Shown: piece after piece, positions 1 to 7,529 of the stretch
Numbering within the stretch: position 1 is the first letter of the stretch
Layout: each line of letters begins with the position of its first letter
From: Gaiellasilicea sp963789355
Lineage (GTDB): Bacteria > Actinomycetota > Thermoleophilia > Gaiellales > Gaiellaceae
Direction: 5' to 3'
DNA: 64,000 nt
Assembly: GCA_963789355.1 (NCBI GenBank)
Contig: CAWBKK010000002.1
Coordinates: 714,027 to 778,026, forward strand
The notes under the pieces: model-generated
Databases searched by the model: none
What the model was told of the DNA's origin: nothing
Seen by the model: only the letters and a program-made list of their open reading frames with translations
Position numbers and translations under genes: made by a program

Positions 1-1
1 C

Positions 2-1693
2 GCGATCTCGCTCCTGATCGGCTCCCAGACGGGCCGGCCCGGGGTGATGACCCAGTGCGCGGTCGAGGAGCGTCGCAACCTCGAGCTGGCCTTCCGCGGG
101 CTCGTCTCCTATGCCGAGACGCTGTCCGTCTACGGGACGGAGCCGGTCTTCGTCGACGGCGACGACACGCCCTGGTCGAAGGCGTTCCTCGGCGCCGCTT
201 ACGCCTCGCGGGGCGTCAAGGTGCGCTTCACCTCGGGCACCGGCTCCGAGGCGCTGATGGGTCACGCCCAGGGCTACTCGATGCTCTACCTCGAGGCCCG
301 GTGCCTGGCCGCGGTCAGGGCGGCCGGCTCGCAGGGCGTGCAGAACGGCTCGATCTCGTGCGTCGCGCTGGTGCTTGCGGTGCCCGGCGGCACCCGGGCG
401 ATCCTCGGCGAGAACGTCCTCGCCGCCTGGCTCGACCTCGAGGTCGCATCCGGAAACGACGCGATCGCCTCGCACTCCGAGATCCGCAAGACGGCGAAGC
501 TGATGGGCCAGTTCCTGCCCGGGACCGACTTCGTCACGTCCGGCTACTCCGTCATGCCCCGGCACGACAACACCTTCGGCGGCGGCAACTTCGACGCCGA
601 CGACATCGACGAGTGGCTGACGATCCAGCGCGACTGGCAGGTCGACGCCGGGATCGAGCCGGTGGCCGAGGACGAGGTGCTGCAGGTGCGCGAGACGGCG
701 GCCCGCGCCGTCCAGGCCGTCTTCGCCGAGCTCGGCCTGCCGCCGGTGTCCGAGGACGAGGTCGAGGCGGCGACCGTCGGCTACGACTCGGCCGAGATGC
801 CGGATCGCGATCGGGCGGCCGACGTCGAGGCGGCCGACGACCTGCTCGCCCGGGGCGTGTCCGGCCTGGACGTCGCGCTCGCGCTCGACACGCGTGGGTT
901 CGGCGACGTCGCGGAGGCGATCGTCTCGATGCAGCGGCAGCGGATCTCCGCCGACTACCTCCAGACCGCCGCGGTCATCGACGCTGACGGACTCGTCCAT
1001 TCGGCCGTGAACGACCCGAACGTGTACAGCGGGCCGGGCACCGGCTACCGGCTCGAGGGCGAGCGCTGGCATCTCCTCCAGTCGCTCCCGCACGTCGTCG
1101 ACCCGGCCGACCTGCTCGGGGCCGACGTCGACGAGGAGCCGATCGTGCGCGAGCGCGGCGACGCGGCACAGGGGGTCGATCCCGCGGAGGTCGTCGTGGC
1201 GGTCGGACCGGCGTTCGCGGACCGGATCCGGAAGACGATCGCGGACCACAGCCATCGCGACGTGCTCGAGGCGATCTGCGAGGGAGTCCGCGAGGGCGGC
1301 GGCGAGCCTCGGCTGGTCAGGGTCTGCCGGGTCGCCGACGTCGCCTTCATCGCCCACGACGGAGCGCGCCTGTCGGGGTCGGGGATCGCGCTCGGGATCC
1401 AGTCGAAGGGGACGGCGGTGATCCACCGCGCCGACCTCGAGCCGCTCGACAATCTCGAGCTCTTCGGGATGTCGCCGCTCTACACGCTCGCGTCGTATCG
1501 AGCGATGGGGCGGAACGCGGCCGGCTACGCGCTCGGCCACCGTGTCGGCCCGGTCCCGACCGAGCTCGACAACTTCGCGCGGGCGAAGCTGATCGTCCGG
1601 ACGACGCTCCTGCACGCGCGCGAGACGCAGGCGGTACGCGCCGGCGCGGCTCCCGTCGCGCTCGAGCTCGCCGTCCCGGTCGGCTCGCGCTAG
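2..1693 (+). CDS. B12-dependent diol/glycerol dehydratase, fused large and medium subunits (5' end outside window)
   Basis: Coenzyme-B12 radical dehydratase converting 1,2-propanediol or glycerol to the aldehyde. The reading frame is open to the window edge and begins inside the large-subunit TIM barrel (ISLLIGSQTGRPGV). Family landmarks follow: QCAVEE (substrate/K+ site Glu), YGTEPVFVDGDDTPWSKAF, RFTSGTGSEALMG, GVQNGSISC (substrate Gln), GNDAIASHSE (Asp) and VTSGYSVMP (Ser). Large-subunit sequence ends near YSGPGTGYRLEGERW. A short acidic linker leads into medium-subunit sequence (VGPAFADRIRKTI, DVAFIAHDGARLSGSGI, GIQSKGTAVIHRADL). In Klebsiella these are two proteins, PduC and PduD. The small subunit (PduE) would normally follow, but the next gene is on the opposite strand with no spacing, so it is upstream, elsewhere or absent. 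Family assignment is secure; the substrate is not known. Confidence 0.92.
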   Translation, partial: AISLLIGSQTGRPGVMTQCAVEERRNLELAFRGLVSYAETLSVYGTEPVFVDGDDTPWSKAFLGAAYASRGVKVRFTSGTGSEALMGHAQGYSMLYLEARCLAAVRAAGSQGVQNGSISCVALVLAVPGGTRAILGENVLAAWLDLEVASGNDAIASHSEIRKTAKLMGQFLPGTDFVTSGYSVMPRHDNTFGGGNFDADDIDEWLTIQRDWQVDAGIEPVAEDEVLQVRETAARAVQAVFAELGLPPVSEDEVEAATVGYDSAEMPDRDRAADVEAADDLLARGVSGLDVALALDTRGFGDVAEAIVSMQRQRISADYLQTAAVIDADGLVHSAVNDPNVYSGPGTGYRLEGERWHLLQSLPHVVDPADLLGADVDEEPIVRERGDAAQGVDPAEVVVAVGPAFADRIRKTIADHSHRDVLEAICEGVREGGGEPRLVRVCRVADVAFIAHDGARLSGSGIALGIQSKGTAVIHRADLEPLDNLELFGMSPLYTLASYRAMGRNAAGYALGHRVGPVPTELDNFARAKLIVRTTLLHARETQAVRAGAAPVALELAVPVGSR

Positions 1694-1876
1694 CTACGCG
1701 CCGGGCTTGCCGCCCTGGCCCCAATGGCTCGGCGCGACGCCCTGGATGATCACGTGGATGTGCTCCTTGGCGGCTCCGCTCGTCTCGTGGAGCGCGTTCG
1801 TGAGCGCGTCGATCATCTTCGGGACGGACTCCTCGGTGACGCGGCGGTCGTAGAGCTTGACTTCGATCACGGGCAT
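1694..1876 (-). CDS. 4-oxalocrotonate tautomerase family protein
   Basis: A 60-residue 4-OT-like tautomerase. After removal of the initiator Met the protein begins with Pro (MPVIEVKLYDRRV), the catalytic N-terminal proline of the superfamily, and the length matches the small hexameric 4-OT subgroup. A GAGGAG-like ribosome site lies just upstream of the ATG. Its stop codon directly abuts the stop of the convergent diol dehydratase with no intergenic base. It is divergent from the VOC gene at 1936 across 59 bp. Substrate unknown; members isomerise enol/keto acids in aromatic or related catabolism. Confidence 0.85.
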   Translation of the reverse strand: MPVIEVKLYDRRVTEESVPKMIDALTNALHETSGAAKEHIHVIIQGVAPSHWGQGGKPGA

Positions 1877-1935
1877 GGGGAGGCTCCTCTCTCGGTCGGC
1901 TGGAGCCGATCCTACGGCGGCGATACGGTACGCGG

Positions 1936-2376
1936 ATGGCCATCAGGCTCCAGCACTGCGGGCTGATCGTCTCCGACCTCGAGCGCTCCCGGCGCTTCTA
2001 CGGCGGGGCACTTGGGCTCGAGGAGCTCCCGCGCCCGGCCACCTTCACCTTCGCCGGTGCCTGGTTCGCGCTCGGGGAGACGGAGATCCACCTGCTCGCG
2101 GAGGCCGACACGACCGCGCGCGCCGGGATGCCGCCGCCCGGTCGCGGGATCGCGGGCGGCTTCGCCACCCATCTGGCGCTCGAGGTCGACGATCTCCCGG
2201 CCTGGCAGGCGCGGCTCGGCGAGCACGAGATCCCGCCCGCGTCCGGGCCGATGCCGCGCGGAGACGGCGTCGACCAGCTCTTCGTGTTCGACCCCGACGG
2301 CTACGTCGTCGAGCTCTTCCAGCGGACGGGTGCCGATCAGGCCGCGACCCCCGAGCGGGCCCCGATCCGGGCCTGA
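1936..2376 (+). CDS. VOC-superfamily (glyoxalase/dioxygenase-fold) protein
   Basis: A 146-residue single-domain vicinal-oxygen-chelate protein with two beta-alpha-beta-beta-beta halves. The first half is LQHCGLIVSDLERSRRFY with a candidate metal His at residue 7. The second half is THLALEVDDLPAW and FVFDPDGYVVELFQ with a His and a terminal Glu typical of VOC metal sites. The family includes glyoxalase I, extradiol dioxygenases, epimerases and resistance proteins, so the reaction cannot be named. The ATG start gives the canonical MAIRLQHCGL opening. It converges with the cupin gene, one base separating the stops. Confidence 0.82.
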   Translation: MAIRLQHCGLIVSDLERSRRFYGGALGLEELPRPATFTFAGAWFALGETEIHLLAEADTTARAGMPPPGRGIAGGFATHLALEVDDLPAWQARLGEHEIPPASGPMPRGDGVDQLFVFDPDGYVVELFQRTGADQAATPERAPIRA

Positions 2377-2377
2377 C

Positions 2378-2767
2378 CTACTTGTCCGCGTGCAGCGAGT
2401 CGCCCTGCGCCCCGAGAACGAGGTCTCGCTCGGAGTCGGGAACGTGATCGCGGAGAACGGGTGAGAGCGCCTCGACGAACGTGACCCCGCCGGGCGAGTG
2501 CAGCTCGTGCTCGACGCCACGGTTGACGACGACGAGATCACCGGCGGCCAGCTCCCTCGTCTCGTCGGCGACGGTCATCGTCAGCGAGCCGTCGACGATC
2601 CACATCACCTGCTCGGCGGTCTCGTGCGCGTGCCGGGACACGGTCGTGCCCGGCTCGTAGGTGACGTGGCAGAGCATCACCTGCTCGCCGCCGACGGCGC
2701 GGAGCCCCACGCCCGGGAAGAGCGGGTGGGGCTCGACGCCGTTCCAGCTTCTGAAGCTCGAGCTCAG
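2378..2767 (-). CDS. Cupin-domain protein, last gene of the molybdenum hydroxylase operon
   Basis: Small single-cupin beta-barrel of about 129 residues. Motif 1 is visible as CHVTYEPGTTVSRHAHETAEQ (metal-binding His-X-His and Glu) and motif 2 as GDLVVVNRGVEHEL (second His). It probably binds a divalent metal; catalytic or regulatory role unknown. The start is odd. No ATG lies near the N-terminus, and conserved-looking sequence (FRSWNGVEPHPLFPG) begins right after the upstream stop. A CTG at 2767 overlaps that TGA as CTGA, while the first in-frame GTG (2710) would remove about 19 residues. I place the start at CTG by analogy with the 4-bp overlaps of the neighbours. It lies downstream of and overlaps the ndhM-like gene, so it is likely cotranscribed. 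Confidence 0.75.
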   Translation of the reverse strand: MSSSFRSWNGVEPHPLFPGVGLRAVGGEQVMLCHVTYEPGTTVSRHAHETAEQVMWIVDGSLTMTVADETRELAAGDLVVVNRGVEHELHSPGGVTFVEALSPVLRDHVPDSERDLVLGAQGDSLHADK

Positions 2768-3861
2768 GCCGGGACCTCGAACGTGATCCCGCCGTCCGAG
2801 AGGGCGTTGACCGAGAGCTCCGCGTCGAAGGCGATGACCTTCCCCTCGCGCCGGGGCTCCGCCCTGGCGTCCAGGGCTCGCAGCACGCGCTCGGGCGTGA
2901 TCGGCAGCTCCGTGACCCAGACGCCGATCGCGTCGTGGACGGCCGCCGCGATCGCGGGCGGCTGGGGGTTGTTCGCCATCTCGCCGATGCCCTTCGCGCC
3001 GTAGGGGCCGCCGGCGGAGGGGTTCTCGATGATCAGCGTGTCCACCTGAGGCAGGTCGTCCATCCCGGGAGCCAGGTAGGAGCCGAACTGGCCGCCGCGG
3101 TGCTCGACGCTCGGGTAGTACGGGTAGCAGTTCTCGAGCACGCCGAGCCCGAGGCCCTGCACGGCGCCACCCTCGATCTGGCCCTCGACGAGCGTCGGGT
3201 TGATCGCGGTGCCGACGTCGAAGCACTGGACGAGCCGCGTCACCTTCACGTGGCCGGTCTCGTCGTCGACCTCGACCTCGGCCGCGCACGCGGCGTAGGA
3301 GATCGCGGCGTGCGGCGGCAGGTCGACGCGACCCGTCTCCGGATCCACGATCGCCGCGTACGGGTTCAGGTGCGCACCCGTGCCGGTGATCAGCTCGCCG
3401 TGCGTCCAGGTGGCGGCGACCGCGACATCGGCGACGGAGATGGTCTTCTGCGGCGCCCCCTTCGCGGTCACGACGCCGTCCTCGACCTCGAGGTCGGCCG
3501 CGTCGATCTCGAGCTCCTTGCCCGCGATCTCGAGCAGCTTCGCCTTCGCGCTCTCGGCCGCCTTCTTCACGGCCATCCCGGCGACGAACGTCGCCCGTGA
3601 GGCGAAGGTGCCGGTGCACACCGGCGAGGAGTCCGTGTTCGAGTTGTCGTACGTGACCCAGTCGTACGGGACGCCGAGGGTGTCGGCCACGATCTGCGAC
3701 TGGATCGTCTTCGAGCCGTTGCCGATGTCGGCGGTGCCGGAGAAGACGTCCACGCGCCCGTCCGGCTTCATCTTGATCCACGCCTGCGAGGGATCGCCGT
3801 TCTGGTTCATCCCGGTCGGATACTCGATCGCGGAGATCCCGCGTCCCTTGTGCACGGCCAT
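2764..3861 (-). CDS. Molybdenum hydroxylase, medium molybdopterin subunit (NdhM-like)
   Basis: 365-residue C-terminal half of a xanthine-oxidase-family molybdopterin subunit. It begins MAVHKGRGISAIEYPTGM, contains GGAVQGLGLGVLE (residues 231-243) and ends its active-site region with GPYGAKGIGEMANN. Glu294 corresponds to the catalytic base Glu of the family (Glu1261 in bovine xanthine dehydrogenase). Most homologues have both molybdopterin domains in one chain of about 770 residues. Here the chain is cut between them, as in the four-subunit nicotinate dehydrogenase of Eubacterium barkeri (50- and 37-kDa subunits). The ATG overlaps the preceding stop by one base (TGATG), so translation is probably coupled. 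Substrate not assignable: an N-heterocycle or aldehyde is possible. Confidence 0.88.
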   Translation of the reverse strand: MAVHKGRGISAIEYPTGMNQNGDPSQAWIKMKPDGRVDVFSGTADIGNGSKTIQSQIVADTLGVPYDWVTYDNSNTDSSPVCTGTFASRATFVAGMAVKKAAESAKAKLLEIAGKELEIDAADLEVEDGVVTAKGAPQKTISVADVAVAATWTHGELITGTGAHLNPYAAIVDPETGRVDLPPHAAISYAACAAEVEVDDETGHVKVTRLVQCFDVGTAINPTLVEGQIEGGAVQGLGLGVLENCYPYYPSVEHRGGQFGSYLAPGMDDLPQVDTLIIENPSAGGPYGAKGIGEMANNPQPPAIAAAVHDAIGVWVTELPITPERVLRALDARAEPRREGKVIAFDAELSVNALSDGGITFEVPA

Positions 3862-5228
3862 CAGTGGGCCTCCGGGTTTCCGAGCTGGCCGACGAGGTGC
3901 TCCGGAAGCCACTCGCCCGTCCTCTGCTCGCTCGTCGCGGTGCGGTAGTCGGCCGAGAGCTCGTGCCCGAGCTCGTCCGCGACCGCCTGGATGGTGGGAA
4001 TCGTCGACGGGTCGGTGTAGGCGATCCCGTTCGGCGACGTGTCGCCGATCCGGTTTGCGTTCTTCATCCTGATCTCGAACGGGTCGATTCCGAGCTCGAG
4101 CGCGATCCGGCTCATGTGCGTCTCGACCGCGAACGAGACGGACGTGACGCCGAACCCGCGCATCGCCGTCGTCGGGACGCGGTTCGTGAAGACGACGTAG
4201 CCGTCGAACTCGAGGTTCGGGATCGTGTAGGCGCCCGTGTGGTGGAAGCTGTGCTTGGTCAGGCCGTACGGGGAGAAGCGGGCGTAGGCGCCCGAGTCGT
4301 GCAGCGTCAGCATCTTCCGGCCGAGGATCCAGCCGTCCTTGGTGACCGCGTCCGCGATCTCCATGTGCCAGGGCGCCCTCGTCGAGGAGCAGAGGAACTC
4401 CTCCTCCCGCGTCCAGCGCCACTTCACCGGCCGGCCGGACTTGACCGCGAGCAGGGAGCACATCGTCTCCGTGGCGGTGTCGACCTTGCCGCCGAAGCCG
4501 CCGCCGACCGTGCCGCCGACGAACTTGAGCTTGTTCAGCGGCAGCTGGAGGTGCGCGGCCACGACGCCCATCGAGAAGTAGAGCGCCTGGGTGCAGGAGT
4601 AGATCGTCAGCCGGCCGTCCGCCTCGGGCACGACCTGGCACACCTGCGTCTCGACCGGGACGTGCTCGATCGCGGCGGGGCGGTAGACACCCGAGACGAT
4701 CACGTCCGCCCGCTCGAACGCCTCGTCGATCGAGCCCTTCCGGATCTGGCGCCGGTCCATCTCGCCCTCGAAGTGCGGGTACCAGTTGCCCCAGTGGTGG
4801 ATCTTCGGGGCATCCGCGTCGAACGCCTTGCGGACGTCGAAGAGCGCCGGTTGCTCCTCGAGCTCGAGGCCGATCGCCTCGACCGCGGCCTGCGCGGCCT
4901 CCTCGCTCTCGGCGGCGACGATCGCGATCGGCTGGCCCTTGTAGCGGACGTCGTCCCTTGCGAGCAGCGGCTCGTCGGCCGGGATCCCGAGCGCGGAGAG
5001 GTGTCCGTACTCGAGCAGCGGCACGTCCTTCCAGGTGATCACGTGCACGCCCTTCATCGCCTCGGCCTTCGAGAGATCGAGCCCCTTGATGTCCGCGCGG
5101 TCCACGGGCGATCGCAGCGCCTTCGCCCAGAGCGTGCCGGGGACCCGGACGTCGTCGACGTACATCGTTCGACCGGTGACGTGGGCGACGCCGTCGTAGC
5201 GGGGGAGTCGTGCACCGACGGCCTTCAT
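3861..5228 (-). CDS. Molybdenum hydroxylase, large molybdopterin subunit (NdhL-like)
   Basis: 455 residues: an aldehyde-oxidase/xanthine-dehydrogenase a/b hammerhead domain (about 10-125) followed by the first molybdopterin-binding domain. Visible motifs are GGTVGGGFGGKVD (238-250), which lines the cofactor, and TTAMRGFGV (353-361), which carries the substrate-channel Arg. It stops after the EIRMKNAN region, where single-chain homologues continue into the second Mo domain, here supplied by the next gene. The ATG overlaps the 2Fe-2S subunit stop as ATGA. With its three partners it should form a cytoplasmic hydroxylase inserting water-derived oxygen. The size fits the 50-kDa NdhL subunit. The specific substrate is unknown. 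Confidence 0.88.
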   Translation of the reverse strand: MKAVGARLPRYDGVAHVTGRTMYVDDVRVPGTLWAKALRSPVDRADIKGLDLSKAEAMKGVHVITWKDVPLLEYGHLSALGIPADEPLLARDDVRYKGQPIAIVAAESEEAAQAAVEAIGLELEEQPALFDVRKAFDADAPKIHHWGNWYPHFEGEMDRRQIRKGSIDEAFERADVIVSGVYRPAAIEHVPVETQVCQVVPEADGRLTIYSCTQALYFSMGVVAAHLQLPLNKLKFVGGTVGGGFGGKVDTATETMCSLLAVKSGRPVKWRWTREEEFLCSSTRAPWHMEIADAVTKDGWILGRKMLTLHDSGAYARFSPYGLTKHSFHHTGAYTIPNLEFDGYVVFTNRVPTTAMRGFGVTSVSFAVETHMSRIALELGIDPFEIRMKNANRIGDTSPNGIAYTDPSTIPTIQAVADELGHELSADYRTATSEQRTGEWLPEHLVGQLGNPEAH

Positions 5229-5749
5229 GCCGGTGCCCCCGGAATCTCGACCGGAGCTTCTTCGCCTGGCTGCGGCAACCAGCGCTGGGAGGCGACGACT
5301 TCACCGCCGGCGGCGGCCTCGACCGCGTCGATGATCTTCACGTAGCCGGTGCAGCGACAGACGTGGCCGGCGAGCGCCTTCTGGATCGACTCGCGCTCCG
5401 CGCCGCCGCCGTTCTCGAGGTAGCCGTGGGCCGCCAGCACCATCCCGGAGGTGCAGAACCCGCACTGGGCGGCGTAGTGCTCGTGGAAGGCCGCCTGGAT
5501 CGGCGAGAGCGCCTCGGCCGTGCCGAGCCCCTCTACCGTGGTCACGTCGGCGCCGTCGAGCGCCGCGACCGGGAGGAGGCAGGCGCGCCGAGGGGCGCCG
5601 GCGACGAGAACGGTGCACGAGCCGCAGCCGCCCTGCTGGCAGCCGGCCTTGGGACTCGTGATCCCGAGCTCCTCGCGCAGCACTTCGAGCAGCGGCGTCA
5701 GCGGGGCGCTCTCGATCGTGTGCTGAACGCCGTTGACGGTCAGTTTCAT
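5225..5749 (-). CDS. Molybdenum hydroxylase, 2Fe-2S iron-sulfur subunit (NdhS-like)
   Basis: 174 residues with both [2Fe-2S] clusters of the xanthine oxidase family. The plant-ferredoxin-type cluster is Cys37, Cys42, Cys45 and Cys57 (AGCQQGGCGSC...RRAC). The C-terminal helical cluster is Cys96, Cys99, Cys131 and Cys133 (QCGFCTSGM, CRCTGY). It carries electrons from the Mo site to FAD. The ATG at 5749 overlaps the FAD-subunit stop by 4 bp. The C-terminus runs about 15 residues beyond the last cluster, slightly longer than usual. No signal peptide. Confidence 0.92.
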   Translation of the reverse strand: MKLTVNGVQHTIESAPLTPLLEVLREELGITSPKAGCQQGGCGSCTVLVAGAPRRACLLPVAALDGADVTTVEGLGTAEALSPIQAAFHEHYAAQCGFCTSGMVLAAHGYLENGGGAERESIQKALAGHVCRCTGYVKIIDAVEAAAGGEVVASQRWLPQPGEEAPVEIPGAPA

Positions 5750-6525
5750 GAGCCCTCCTGGAGCTGCGTCAACGCCCGCCGGACGAGCACGGGCAGGGTT
5801 CGCTCGCGATACCAGGCCGACGCGAGCGCGTCGTCCTCGAAGGTCGCCTCGGCGACCGCCGCGGCGGCGGCGGCCTCCGCGTCGCTCGCCTTCGCCTCGG
5901 CGCCGGGCAGCCGCACGGCGTGGCCGGCGACGCCGCTGACGGCCAGCCGGACGGTGCCGTCCGCCGCGCGCGTGGCCGACACTGCGAGCGCGGTGTAGTC
6001 GTGCGCATGCGGACGGATCAGCGGAGCGAAGGCGCCGGCTGCGGGCTCCTCGAATGAGACGTCGAGCAGCAGCCGGTCCTCGCGGTTGGGGAGGAAGTCC
6101 TCGAGTGGCTCGGTCTTCTCGCCGCCGGGTCCCACCGACCGGACCGTCGCGCCGGCGGCCAGGAACGCTCCCTGGAGATCGCCTCGGGGCGCCTCGGTGC
6201 CCCTCCCGGCACAGAGGTTGCCGCCGACGGTGCCCTGCGCGCGGATCTCGACGTCGGCGACGTTCGCGGCGCACGGCCCGATCGGGGCCGGTAGCGACTC
6301 GAGCTCCGAGACCGGCGTCGTCGCGCCGATCGTGAGCCGGGACCCGTCGCGGGTGATCCCGGCCAGCCCGGCGCCGTGGAGCAGCATCGCCCTCTCCGGC
6401 CGCAGCCTCCCGCTGGTCATCTCGGGAACGACGATCGTTCCCCCGCCGATCACCGTCACGCCCGCCTCGAAGAGCGACACGGCCTCTTCGGGTGAGGACG
6501 GTTGGAGCACGTCAGGCGCAGTCAT
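5746..6525 (-). CDS. Molybdenum hydroxylase, FAD-binding subunit (NdhF-like)
   Basis: 259-residue CoxM/NdhF-type flavoprotein subunit and first gene of the operon. FAD-pyrophosphate motifs VIGGGT (25-30) and GTVGGNLCAG (98-107) are present, followed by the CO-dehydrogenase flavoprotein C-terminal domain (about 165-255, with the HAHDYTALAVSATR strand). The FAD subunit is expected to pass electrons to the final acceptor. A ribosome site (GAAGGA) lies about 9 bases before the ATG. Gene order FAD, FeS, large Mo, medium Mo equals ndhF-ndhS-ndhL-ndhM. The maturation pair moxR/coxE-like diverges from it. Confidence 0.88.
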   Translation of the reverse strand: MTAPDVLQPSSPEEAVSLFEAGVTVIGGGTIVVPEMTSGRLRPERAMLLHGAGLAGITRDGSRLTIGATTPVSELESLPAPIGPCAANVADVEIRAQGTVGGNLCAGRGTEAPRGDLQGAFLAAGATVRSVGPGGEKTEPLEDFLPNREDRLLLDVSFEEPAAGAFAPLIRPHAHDYTALAVSATRAADGTVRLAVSGVAGHAVRLPGAEAKASDAEAAAAAAVAEATFEDDALASAWYRERTLPVLVRRALTQLQEGS

Positions 6526-6564
6526 TGACCATCCTTCGGTTCGGGATCTCCTTCGTGTCCGCCG

Positions 6565-6593
6565 AGTCTAGAACGGTGCGGCCCGGCGAACAA
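6565..6593 (-). promoter_or_regulatory. Candidate sigma-70-type promoter of the molybdenum hydroxylase operon
   Basis: Reading the minus strand, TTGTTC (6593-6588) and TAGACT (6570-6565) are separated by exactly 17 bases, which would start transcription about 30 bases before the ATG at 6525. The rest of the divergent spacer (6526-6650) also holds an AATCGATT octamer. Prediction by eye only. Confidence 0.4.
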
Positions 6594-6650
6594 ATGAGAA
6601 TCGATTATCTGCCGAGGAGGTACGCCCAAGAGGTGAAGTACGCTTGCCGC

Positions 6651-7526
6651 GTGAACTTCGCCAGCATCGACGAGCTCGAGACGGCGCTTCGCGCGGCCGA
6701 CTATCTGCCCGATCGCGGCCTCGCGACGTCGCTCTTCCTCTCGCTCGCGCTCGAGAAGCCGGTGCTGCTCGAGGGCGAGGCGGGGGTGGGGAAGACGGAG
6801 GCGGCCAAGGCGCTCGCGCGGGCGCTCGACGCCCGGCTGATCCGGCTCCAGTGCTACGAGGGGCTCGATGTCACGCACGCCGTCTACGAGTGGAACTACC
6901 CGCGCCAGCTGCTCCACATCCGGGCCGCGCAGGAGGGGACGGTCTCGGAGGACGAGCTCTTCGGGCCCGAGTTCCTGATCCGGCGGCCGCTGCTCGAGGC
7001 CGTCGAAGCGGACGAGCAGGTCGTGCTCCTGATCGACGAGGTCGACCGGGCGGACGAGGAGTTCGAGGCGTTCCTGCTCGAGGTCCTCTCCGACTTCCAG
7101 ATCACGATTCCGGAGCTGGGGACGATCAAGGCGCGGCGGAAGCCCGCGGTCGTGCTCACCTCGAACCGCACGCGCGAGCTGCACGACGCGCTGAAGCGGC
7201 GCGCCCTCTTCCACTGGATCGGCCATCCGTCGCTGCAGCGGGAAATCGAGATCGTGCGTCTTCGTGTCCCCGGAATCCCCGAGCGCCTGGCCGAGGAGGC
7301 TGCCGCGTTCGTCCGCGGCCTCCGCGGGCTCGACCTGGCCAAGCCGCCGGGTGTCGCCGAGACGATCGACTGGGCCCAGGCGCTCGCCGCCCTCGGCCGC
7401 GAGGAGATCGACGCGCAGGTGGTCGAGCAGACGCTCGGCTCGGTGCTGAAGTACCGCGAGGACATCGAGGCCGTCCGCGACGAGACGCTGGTCGGGCTGA
7501 TCGAAGCGGCCCGCGCAACGAGGTAG
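6651..7526 (+). CDS. MoxR-family AAA+ ATPase, CoxD-like maturation factor
   Basis: About 291 residues from GTG 6651. In-frame GTG 6633 and ATG 6594 are alternatives, and a GAGGAGG at 6614-6620 would suit 6633 better. Walker A GEAGVGKT (42-49), Walker B VVLLIDEVDRAD (124-135), and a sensor-like TSNRTREL region. MoxR ATPases pair with VWA proteins as chaperones. CoxD is required for assembling the active site of carbon monoxide dehydrogenase, a relative of the hydroxylase encoded divergently here. Together with the next gene it is probably needed to finish the molybdenum cofactor of that enzyme. Role inferred from family and neighbourhood. Confidence 0.85.
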   Translation: MNFASIDELETALRAADYLPDRGLATSLFLSLALEKPVLLEGEAGVGKTEAAKALARALDARLIRLQCYEGLDVTHAVYEWNYPRQLLHIRAAQEGTVSEDELFGPEFLIRRPLLEAVEADEQVVLLIDEVDRADEEFEAFLLEVLSDFQITIPELGTIKARRKPAVVLTSNRTRELHDALKRRALFHWIGHPSLQREIEIVRLRVPGIPERLAEEAAAFVRGLRGLDLAKPPGVAETIDWAQALAALGREEIDAQVVEQTLGSVLKYREDIEAVRDETLVGLIEAARATR

Positions 7527-7529
7527 CCC

